From Bacteroidales bacterium (lineage in GTDB: Bacteria; Bacteroidota; Bacteroidia; Bacteroidales; UBA4417): a DNA stretch of 64,000 bases. The notes under the pieces are model-generated. The model made no database searches, was not told the DNA's origin, and saw only the letters and a program-made list of their open reading frames with translations. The stretch spans positions 62,001-126,000 of the forward strand of contig JADJGZ010000005.1 of assembly GCA_016707785.1 (NCBI GenBank), in the 5' to 3' direction. A program made the position numbers and the translations under genes. This document shows, one piece after another, positions 53,487 to 62,190 of the stretch; positions within the stretch are counted from its first letter, which is position 1, and every line of letters starts with the position of its first letter.

Positions 53487-55007
53487 TCAGTTATTTATCA
53501 AATTCTTAATATTATTGATGAGATCAGAGGGATTTTTCCATTTTCTCCATGCTCCTTTGAGTGTTGATAATTCAACAGCCTCAAAGAATCCAAGATAGTA
53601 TAATAAAAACGGATAGGATACTATTAATAATGATTTAATAATCAAACGTATAACTAGAGATTGATCATTGATGAATATTATTGGTACATATAAGACAGCA
53701 CCAAGCAATATCATTAAAATGATCTTCCATTTTTCATATGGGATTTCGTAGGCTTTTTGTGAAAAATAATAGACCAAACCCAGGAAAATTGCACTTGCAA
53801 GCAATCTCGACCATGCAGCACCCTGATTATTAAATACTGGAATCAAAGCAAGATTTAGCAAAATACCGGTAATTGATACAATGATTACAATTGTAGCAAT
53901 AATTGAAGTTTTCTTTGTGATTTGCAATCCGATCAATGCCATGTCCTTAATCATATTCAGAAGAATGGCAAAAGTGAGCACTGGTATCACTTTATAAGCA
54001 TCATAGTACTCTTCGCGAAGCACAAACAGTTTAACAATCTCCTTTCCGAACATTATCATACCTAGTACAAAAAACATTATAACAAAAACAAAATAGGTCA
54101 TCAACTTACTATAAAACCTTTTGTTGTTTGGATCATCCATTTTCTTAAATACCAATGGTTGTATGGCAAAACTTATGGAAGCCACAAGAATGATATTCAA
54201 TGTATTACTTAATCGAAAACCAACTGTATAAAGACCCACATCACCCAGTTGACCAAATTCATTGATTATATACCTGTCAGCCTGATTTAACAGCACAACG
54301 GCAATCGATGAAAGAACCAGTGGTAAACAGAATCTGAAAATCTCTTTTAATAGGCTGATCTCTATTTTCAGTGATATATTTCGCCAGATATATTTGCTAA
54401 GAATTATAATATAGCCAAGCATACCAAATAGTTGAGCATGATAAATAGCCTCAACACCCTGGTCTTTTACAACCACAAGGTAAACCGTGATAACAAGCAT
54501 AATTGCCATCTGTACCAGGTTTGCCAGGGTATAAAGCGAAGCCTTCTCCTGCACCCTCATAAGTGTTGATGGCATAATCAATACCATTTGAATCATTGAA
54601 GTAATTGCCATCAGCCGGATTAAATAACTGTTCTCAGCATGATCAAAGAGCAGGATTGATATATTTGATGAAAAAGGTAAAACCAGGGCAAGTCCAATAA
54701 TTCCGAGAACAATGTGGGTAATTAAAAGTGTATAGAATAGATTTTTCCTTTTCTCCTCAACTCCGGGATCAAAATACCACCTGAAAAAACCATAATACAG
54801 AGAAAGACCAAAAATACTGATCAGAATTTGTGAAGTGCTTTCCAACAGTCCGATCACACCAAATTCCTGAATAGGAAAATGCTTAGTATACAATGGAATC
54901 AATACCAGGCCTGCCAGTTTGGGGGCCATGGTACCTAATGCATAAATAATTGACTGACTGAAAACCTTTTTCAGATCTGCTAGCATCCCTGGATAATAAG
55001 GATACAA
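53487..55007 (-). CDS. Wzx-like polysaccharide flippase (MATE/MVF superfamily)
   Basis: A 506-residue integral membrane protein with about 14 spans. The N-terminus has SQSIIYALGTMAPKLAGLVLIPLYTKHFP and FGVIGLLESTSQILISIFGL, the entry of oligosaccharide-flippase (polysaccharide synthesis) proteins; GLYTVGFRLSNTLNIIL recurs later, as expected. It moves undecaprenyl-linked repeat units across the inner membrane. It is the upstream gene of gpsA on the same strand and divergent from a GT4 gene, so it belongs with the surface-glycan genes. A clear acidic, Lys-rich C-terminal tail (WRKWKNPSDLINNIKNLI) is cytosolic. Confidence 0.88.
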   Translation of the reverse strand: MYPYYPGMLADLKKVFSQSIIYALGTMAPKLAGLVLIPLYTKHFPIQEFGVIGLLESTSQILISIFGLSLYYGFFRWYFDPGVEEKRKNLFYTLLITHIVLGIIGLALVLPFSSNISILLFDHAENSYLIRLMAITSMIQMVLIMPSTLMRVQEKASLYTLANLVQMAIMLVITVYLVVVKDQGVEAIYHAQLFGMLGYIIILSKYIWRNISLKIEISLLKEIFRFCLPLVLSSIAVVLLNQADRYIINEFGQLGDVGLYTVGFRLSNTLNIILVASISFAIQPLVFKKMDDPNNKRFYSKLMTYFVFVIMFFVLGMIMFGKEIVKLFVLREEYYDAYKVIPVLTFAILLNMIKDMALIGLQITKKTSIIATIVIIVSITGILLNLALIPVFNNQGAAWSRLLASAIFLGLVYYFSQKAYEIPYEKWKIILMILLGAVLYVPIIFINDQSLVIRLIIKSLLIVSYPFLLYYLGFFEAVELSTLKGAWRKWKNPSDLINNIKNLINN

Positions 55008-55220
55008 AGATCAGCAATCAACCTTAATATCATCATGACACTTTTAAATATTTATCAATAATTAAAGGTACAATTATAAGTATAAGAACTCAACTATCAA
55101 AAAGCTAAAGATATTCCCATCTTTTTCCATCACCTGGCATAATTCAATGATGATTAATTCAAAGTTCATCATGCAATTGGAATAATTATCTTCGCATTCA
55201 AAATAAGCTAACCTACAATT

Positions 55221-56411
55221 ATGAAAATCCTGATGCTTCTGGACCGTGAGTTCCCTCCTGATATCCGGGTTGAAAATGAAGCTCATTCATTAATTCAAGC
55301 AGGACATGAGGTGCATATTCTTTGTTATGATCATCAAAACAAGGAACAGGATGAGCAAATCAGGGGAATTTTTATTCATCGTTTTAAGATTAGAAAACAA
55401 GTTGCCAAAAAATCACTTGGCTTGATCCTCAATTTACCCATCTTCAAATGGATATGGAAGAAACAGGTTATTTCTCAGCTCAGAAAAGAAAAATTTAAGG
55501 CAATTCATATACACGACCTTCCTCTATGCATTCTGATCCCCTACCTCAAAAAACAAGGTCTTCATATTATTGCTGATATGCACGAGAATTATCCATTTCT
55601 TGTGGCAGAGCAGTATTATATGAGGTCAAAGCTTGGAAGATTTATTTTCCGTTACAGGAATTGGTTCAGGAAAGAAAGGAATTGGCTGTCACAGGCAAAT
55701 GATATTATTTGTGTTGCCCCTGAGATGAAGAAAAGATTGGAAGCGACACTAGGAAATGGAAATAATATTCGAGTCGTTCCTAATACCTTCAGCTTTGATT
55801 CATTCGGCGCTAATCAAATCGAAATATCTGGCATCAAAAAGAGAATCAACTCTGATTTTATGATCCTATATGTAGGTGGTTTTGATTATGGCCGTGGTCT
55901 GGATATTCTCATATCTGCCATAAACCTTCTAAAAACCAGGATTGCCAACTTTTCATTAGTACTTGTTGGTGACGGAAGTATAAAGGCTGAATTAATTCAA
56001 CTAGCAGAAACTTCCGGTATTAAAGATCTTGTTCATTTTGAAGGATGGAAACCTGCCACTCATGTTAAATCCTATATTGATGCCAGTTCCGTATGTATCA
56101 TACCGCACCTCAAGTCAGAACAGACAGATAACTCTAGTCCAAATAAACTATTTCAGTATATGTTTTTCGAACGACCTGTCATTAGCTCTAATTGCACTTC
56201 TCTCGAGAAAATTATTACTGAAGAAAGGTGCGGACTTGTCTTCATAGATAGAGATGTAAATGATCTTGCTGAAAAGATATTTCAACTATATAGTCAACCG
56301 GAAGTAGCATCAAATATGGGCTCTAATGGTAAAGTTGCTGTTGTTAAGAAATATAATTGGGAAACTACCGTACAGCCTTTGATATCGCTATACGATTCTC
56401 TTACTAAATAG
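55221..56411 (+). CDS. GT4-family glycosyltransferase
   Basis: A 396-residue GT-B transferase. N-terminal motif LMLLDREFPPDIRVENEAHS; HIHDLPLCILIPYL and IIADMHENYPFLVAEQYY in the middle; C-terminal VVPNTFSFDSF, ILYVGGFDYGRGLDILISAI, LVLVGDGSIKAELIQLA and the sugar-nucleotide motif SSPNKLFQYMFFERPVISSN with the E of the GT4 EX7E area. It uses a nucleotide sugar to extend a lipid-linked or surface glycan. Divergent from the flippase; the next gene runs the other way. Confidence 0.9.
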   Translation: MKILMLLDREFPPDIRVENEAHSLIQAGHEVHILCYDHQNKEQDEQIRGIFIHRFKIRKQVAKKSLGLILNLPIFKWIWKKQVISQLRKEKFKAIHIHDLPLCILIPYLKKQGLHIIADMHENYPFLVAEQYYMRSKLGRFIFRYRNWFRKERNWLSQANDIICVAPEMKKRLEATLGNGNNIRVVPNTFSFDSFGANQIEISGIKKRINSDFMILYVGGFDYGRGLDILISAINLLKTRIANFSLVLVGDGSIKAELIQLAETSGIKDLVHFEGWKPATHVKSYIDASSVCIIPHLKSEQTDNSSPNKLFQYMFFERPVISSNCTSLEKIITEERCGLVFIDRDVNDLAEKIFQLYSQPEVASNMGSNGKVAVVKKYNWETTVQPLISLYDSLTK

Positions 56412-56424
56412 TTTCAACAAAAAA

Positions 56425-58827
56425 CTATCTTATTAGCACAATTGTGCCATACTCCTTATCCGTCAGCTTATCATGGTTCCCTACATCCTTATTATTCCAG
56501 ATAGTTCCATCGCGGAAGATGGCCTGGATCTTCCAGACATACACATCCTGCTGCACAGGGTGTCCTTTGTAGGTTCCATCCCAGGACTCCACCGGTGATC
56601 CTCTCTCATCCAGCTGCTTGGATTCCCAGATCATGGCTCCGTGTGAGTTATACACCTGGCAGTGGTAAGTGGCAAGGTTCTGCCCTACAGGTTTCCATAT
56701 CCTTGTCTGCTGCAGCGTACCTCCCGGGGCAAAAGCATTGGGGACATACAAGCCTTTGAAGAGCAAGGTATATAACATGCTGGTGGTATCCGAGCAGCCC
56801 TGCTCATTCAGGGTAACCAGGGTCACAGTATAGGTGCCGTCTTCGGTGTAAGTGATCAGTGGGGAGGCCAGTGGTGATATCTCTCCATTGCCAAAGTCCC
56901 AGTGGTATTCATCGGCTCCGATGGATCCATCGTTGAACTGCACCTGTCCCTGCACCTGTTCTACATCTTCTGTATAGCTGAAAGCACTCAGTGGTGAGGG
57001 TTCCACATCTACCATTGCTCTTAAGGTATCAGCACATTGGTTGGTATCGCTGGCGGTCAGCAGTACCCTATACCTGCCGATACTGTCGAACACGAACTGC
57101 GGAGTAGATCCCTGCATTGAGCCTAAAAATCTTCCCAAACTGTCACTCACCCTCCATCCCCATAGGTTCAGCGGGGCAAGGTAAGGATCTGAATGGTCGA
57201 AGAAGTAGGTCGGATGCCCTACACAGGCAATAGAGCTGTTAAAGGTAGCAGAAGGCAGTCCATGGATTATCAGGCTGGTGGTGGCGGTATCACGGCATCC
57301 CGACTGGTTGGTGACAATCAGCCTGGGGTCATAACTGCCCGGGGCAGGATAAACCCAGGAGGGGTTGCGGTTTACAGCGGTGTCATACACACTCTGAGGG
57401 TCACCAAACTCCCAGCGGTAAGTGAGCAATGTGGCTCCATTGGCTTTGGTGGTATCGGTGAACATCGACTCCTGCTTGTAACATACATCCTGTGTTGAAA
57501 AACCTGCCATCGGGGTGGCGATTACCGTGATCACCCTTTGTGTGGAGTCACTGATCACGCTGCCCCCAACGATGGTGCTGACCTTTAGTTTTACAAGGAA
57601 AGTACCCGGCTGGGTGAAAGTATGGGTGGTGAGGGATTGATAGCTGTTATAAGTGGTCGGTTGTGCGGTATCTCCCCAGGTCCATACCCACTGACTGATC
57701 TGTGCATCACAGGTAGAAAAGTCCGCAAACTCAAGGGCATAGTTCTGGCATAACAAGGTGTCTGATGGCGTATAGGCTGCCACAATACAAGGGGAACGCT
57801 GAATGCTGTCAGTGACTGTTGCCGTGCATCCATTCCCATCCACTACGGTCAATGTGGTTACATAGGTTCCGGCTGTGGTGTATTTATGCGTGGTGCTGGT
57901 ATTTGGGGCATTGATGGTATCCAGTGTCCCGTCGCCAAAGTTCCAGTACATGGTAGTAATAGCACTTGCGGTATCGATGCTTTGGCTGGTAAAGGTGATG
58001 GTTGAGTCGCAGCTGCCCGGGGTGTAATCGAACTGTGCTACAGGCAAAGCATGCACCTGAACGCTTTGGTAAGCATCCGCCTGGCATCCGAACTTGTCAG
58101 TGGTGGAGAAGTTAATGGTATAGAAGCCCGGGGCGGTAAAAATATGTCCCGGGGTTTTGAGGGTGCTCAGGTTCTGTGCTCCCGACTGAGGATCCCCAAA
58201 GTTCCACTGGAAACTGATCAGGGAATCGGCAGGAGCAGCAGGGGTGAGCAACTGCGGGGTGAACTGCATAGGCTCACCGAAGCAGGACTGTGTATAACTG
58301 AAGGTAGCAGTGAGCTCTGAGGGGACACATACCTGCTGGAAGGCTGTATCCACACATCCACGGATATCGGTGATCATCAGCTTTACCTCATAGCAGGAGT
58401 CAATGGCATAATACACATGGTTGGGGTTCTGTCCATTGCCATACTGGTAAGGCTCAAACTCCCAGTTCCATCCTGTGACCAGTGCCTGGTAGCTCCATGA
58501 GGAGTCCTGGAACTGTACCGCTCCATTGGCACAGGGACTGGCTGAGTATTTAAAGTAGGCCGTAGGCTTGTTCCATACCTGCAGTGGCATGGTCTTCACA
58601 TGGGTGCAGCCATGCTCGGTAGTGGTGGTAAGGGTGATGGTATAAGTGCCTGCGGTAGTGAAGGTGTATTGCGGGTTCTGCATCGTGCTGGTATCAGCGG
58701 TGCCTGAGAGTCCAAAGTCCCAGTTCCATGCAACAAGGGTATCTCCCTGTGGGGCAGAGCTCAGGTCGGTGAACTGTGTGGGGGACTCGGCACAGGCCTG
58801 CTGGGCCAAAGTACGATTGCGGGGCAC
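56425..58827 (-). CDS. giant PKD-repeat surface protein, C-terminal part (after second frameshift)
   Basis: An 800-residue frame that is the end of one gene of more than 2,500 codons running off the window. It joins the preceding piece near 58800, where one extra base turns YFAQQACAESPTQFTD into two frames. It holds PKD-like units 14-21 (WNWDFG, WNFGDP, WVWTWGDT, WEFGDP, YHWDFGNG), several of them irregular, for example unit 20 with WGWRVSD. The end (LYVPNAFAPGGTLQQT, then CQVYNSHGAMIWESK, WDGTYKGHPVQQDVYVWKI) is the gliding-motility-associated, type-B T9SS sorting domain. So the protein is exported and attached at the cell surface or secreted. Probable adhesion or gliding role is inference. 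Confidence 0.85.
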   Translation of the reverse strand: MPRNRTLAQQACAESPTQFTDLSSAPQGDTLVAWNWDFGLSGTADTSTMQNPQYTFTTAGTYTITLTTTTEHGCTHVKTMPLQVWNKPTAYFKYSASPCANGAVQFQDSSWSYQALVTGWNWEFEPYQYGNGQNPNHVYYAIDSCYEVKLMITDIRGCVDTAFQQVCVPSELTATFSYTQSCFGEPMQFTPQLLTPAAPADSLISFQWNFGDPQSGAQNLSTLKTPGHIFTAPGFYTINFSTTDKFGCQADAYQSVQVHALPVAQFDYTPGSCDSTITFTSQSIDTASAITTMYWNFGDGTLDTINAPNTSTTHKYTTAGTYVTTLTVVDGNGCTATVTDSIQRSPCIVAAYTPSDTLLCQNYALEFADFSTCDAQISQWVWTWGDTAQPTTYNSYQSLTTHTFTQPGTFLVKLKVSTIVGGSVISDSTQRVITVIATPMAGFSTQDVCYKQESMFTDTTKANGATLLTYRWEFGDPQSVYDTAVNRNPSWVYPAPGSYDPRLIVTNQSGCRDTATTSLIIHGLPSATFNSSIACVGHPTYFFDHSDPYLAPLNLWGWRVSDSLGRFLGSMQGSTPQFVFDSIGRYRVLLTASDTNQCADTLRAMVDVEPSPLSAFSYTEDVEQVQGQVQFNDGSIGADEYHWDFGNGEISPLASPLITYTEDGTYTVTLVTLNEQGCSDTTSMLYTLLFKGLYVPNAFAPGGTLQQTRIWKPVGQNLATYHCQVYNSHGAMIWESKQLDERGSPVESWDGTYKGHPVQQDVYVWKIQAIFRDGTIWNNKDVGNHDKLTDKEYGTIVLIR

Positions 58828-61800
58828 TGTGGATGGTCACAGGATGGCTGATGGCATTCTGGCAACCCGAGGTATCACTGATCGTGAGCACCACGGTAAA
58901 GGTACCGGCCACTCCATAGCTATGCTGCGGGTTTTGTGTGTTTGCAGTGGGACTGCCATCACCAAAGTTCCAGTTGTAAGTCTGTACCGCTCCCACCTGT
59001 GTGGCGGTGGTATCGGTAAAGAAGGTGGTGGCTGATCCAAGGCAAAGCAGGCTGTCATTGTAAAAATCTACTCCTGGTTTTGGAACAATGGATACATTCT
59101 GTTCCAGGGTATCCTGGCAGCCTGAAGCATTGGCAGTAATAAGCCTTACCAAATAAGTGCCCGGGTTGGCATAGTTATGTACCGGGTTGGTTTGGGTACT
59201 TGAGTTACTGCTTCCCGATGTGGATCGCCAAAGTTCCAGCTATGGGATACCAGTGTGGGACCTCCATTCAGACTGGTCTGGTCGGTGAACTGTGTGGCTT
59301 GTCCCTGGCAGGTATTCTGATAGCTGAAAGCCGTGAGCGGGGAGGCAGAGATGGTCACAGGGATAACACGTGTATGGCTGCAGCCCTGTTGTGTGCCAAG
59401 GGTCAGGCTTACAAGGAAAGTGCCCGGCTGGCTGTAGGTATGTGTTACCGTGGGGTGGTAAGTAGTAAAAGTGGTATCATTATCATCACCGAACTGCCAG
59501 TACCAGTTGTTGATTATTCCGCCATTGCCATTGCCCAAATCGGTGAAGGTGATCTCTGTGCCGGAGCAGGCGGGGGTATTGAAGCTGAAGTTCGACAGCG
59601 GACCGGGGGTTACGACCACTGCATTGGTCTTGGTATTTACGCAGCCTGCCGTATCGGTGATGGTGAGCATCACATTGAAAGTGCCGGACTGGGCATAGAT
59701 ATGCATCGGATCCACAAGGGTAGAACTCAGCCCATCCCCGAACTGCCAGTACCAGCTCTGGGTGGCATTTACATTCACCGCTGTGCTGGAAGTGAACTGG
59801 GTGGTATCACCACTGCATCCTGCCAAAGAACTGAAGTCTACCAGAGGTGGTGGGGTTACATTCACTGTTGAAGTGGTTGTATCACTGCATCCGCCTGAGA
59901 TAATGGCTATCAGCCTTACTGTATAGGTCCCTGCGGTATTGAAGTTATGGATAGGGTTCTGCTGGCTGCTCTGGTTGGAAGAGCCTGAGCCCGGGTCACC
60001 AAAGTCCCATTGCCAGTTGGAGATGCCGGAGGTGGTATTGCTTAGAGAAAGATCCGTGAACGATACCGCTGCTCCCTGGCAGGCGGCGCCATGACTGAAC
60101 AGCGCCGTAGGTTTGGGAAGGATGGTAAGGGTTTTGGTCTGCAGGTTGGTACAGGAATCGGAGCTTTTTACTGTCAGGGTTACATTGAAAGTCCCCGCCT
60201 GGGCATAGGTATGTGATACAGAGGCTGTAGCAGGGAAGTTGATTACCTGGGTGTTGCCATCACCAAAATCCCAGAACCAGCGCGTTACATATCCCGCAGC
60301 AGAAGTAGTAAGATCAGTAAACTGTACCAGCTGATCATCACAGGCAGGAGAAGAGAAGTCGAAGTTCACAAGGGGCAGCGGAACGATGATGATCGGGTGG
60401 CTGCGCTGGTTCTCACATCCTGCCGTATCGGTAACGGTGAGCGTGACGGTATAGGTCCCGGCAAAGGTATATACATGGCTGGGAGACTGAAGGGTACTGC
60501 TGCCTCCATCCCCAAAGCTCCAGTACCAGCTGGCAATGGTGGGGACAGCCATGCCTGCAGGGCTGAACTGTGCAGGATTATCCTGGCAGGCGCTCTGGAA
60601 GCTGAAGTCGGTAACAGGCAAAGGCTTGATGGTTACAGGGTAGCTGATCGTATCGGAGCAGCCGTTTAAGGTGAGGGTGATCAAGTTCACTGTATAGTTG
60701 CCCGTAGCGGCATAGCTGTGTATGGGGTTCTGATCAGTACTGGTATTGAATACTCCTGAACCAGGATCGCCAAAGTTCCACTGCCAGGAGGTCAGGCTCT
60801 GACTTCCGGAAGTGGTGGTAAGGTCGGTGAAGTGTACAGGGCTGTCCTTGCAATGGCCTGAGCTCATAAAGTCGGCCGTAGGGGAACCAAACACATTCAC
60901 CACTCTGGAGAAGCTATGGGTACAGCCCTCGGAGTTGGTAACGGTAAGGGTCACATTGAAAGTACCTGTTACGGCATAGATATGGCTTACATCGGGGATC
61001 GCAGGGAACAGGATGGTCTGAACAGGGCTCCCATCGCCAAAGTTCCAGCTCCAGCTGGTCAGGTAGCCCGATTCTGTGGTACTCTGGTTATTGAAGCTGA
61101 TGGTTTGTCCCTGGCAGTTATCGGTGGCAGAGCTGAACAAGGCCGTTGGCGGTGGGGTAACAATCAGGGTATGGGAACGGGATCCTTCGCAGCCTGCGGT
61201 ATCGGTGATGGTAAGGATTACCGTATAGGTGCCTGCTGCAATATAGGTGTATTGGGTGTTGCGGGTATTGGAAGTAGAGCCATCGCCAAAATCCCAGTGG
61301 TAGGTAGCCGTAGCATTCAGGTTGATCAAGGTACTGTCGGCCCAGAACAAGGTGGGGGTGCCCAGGCAGCCGGTGGTACTAGTAAAATCAGCCAGGGGAG
61401 CGCCTTTTACATTCACCTGCCGAATGATAGTGTCGCTGCAGCCATTAAAGTTCTGTACAATCAGGGTTACATCATACAAGCCTGCCGTAGTATATAGATG
61501 TGTTGGATCTTCCAGTGTGCTGGTGTTCAAAGATCCTGAAGCAGGATCACCAAAATCCCAGCTCCAGCTGGTTACGGCTCCCCCTCCATTGGTGTTGCTC
61601 GCATCGTTGAAAATGGCCAGTTCATCCTGGCAGCTATTCCAGTATTCAAAGCTTGCATCTGGTGGACGGGAAACAATAACCAGCGTGGTAAAGATATCCC
61701 GGCAACCAAAGTTGGTTTCTATGCTCAGGCTCACAGAATAAGTTCCGGGGCCTGAATAATTATGTTCCGTATTCGCTGCTGATGGGAAGTAGATAGTATC

Positions 61801-62190
61801 AGCCGGACTTCCATCTCCAAAATCCCATATCCATCGGTTAACAAACCCCTGCCCTACTCCTGGTGCAATTGTACTAAGATCTGTAAACCAGGTTTTTCCT
61901 CCTTCACAATTTGGGGTTAGGTAGCTGAAAAAAGCGTTCGGACCCGGCCTCACTTCTACCGGGTGGGTGATGGAATAGCTACATCCGTTGGTATCGATAA
62001 CACTTAAAGTGACCTGGTAGGTGCCATGACTGGGATAAACATGGGAGGGTTCATTCGGAGTATTGAAACTGGCATAAGTCCCATCACCAAAATCCCATAA
62101 CCATTGACTGATCTTATTGATATAGTTCCCACTTACACTAAAAAAGGTCGTATCGCCAAAACAAGGCAGGTTAGCTGTGAAATCAGTTAC
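56770..62190 (-). repeat. array of ~21 PKD-like domain units
   Basis: About 258 bases per unit. The first twelve form four A-B-C triplets of about 755 bases: A units have short loops and DTAGC near the end, B units have an FPA..VSH-type insertion after FGDG, C units read FGDPGSG..N.S...NP and NGCSDT. Units 14-21 are more diverged. Confidence 0.8.
58694..59152 (-). CDS. giant PKD-repeat surface protein, middle fragment between two frameshifts
   Basis: A 152-residue frame containing the end of PKD unit 12 (VRLITANASGCQDTLEQNV), all of unit 13 (YNWNFGDGSPTANTQNPQHS, TISDTSGCQNAISHPV) and the start of unit 14. Coding in this frame begins before the internal start, at about 59218 (SGSSNSSTQTNPVHNYANPG). 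One missing base near 59220, in DPTSGSS of unit 12, separates it from the upstream frame. On its own it is not a gene. Confidence 0.7.
   Translation of the reverse strand: MVRLITANASGCQDTLEQNVSIVPKPGVDFYNDSLLCLGSATTFFTDTTATQVGAVQTYNWNFGDGSPTANTQNPQHSYGVAGTFTVVLTISDTSGCQNAISHPVTIHSAPQSYFGPAGLCRVPHTVHRPELCPTGRYPCCMELGLWTLRHR

Noticed and set aside
58694..59152. Middle PKD fragment as an independent gene
   Set aside because: It begins and ends inside PKD units that continue in the flanking frames; it is part of the giant gene.
59200..61741. Several rightward open frames of 75-223 codons in the PKD region
   Set aside because: They mirror the repetitive, GC-richer PKD coding strand and have no recognisable domains.
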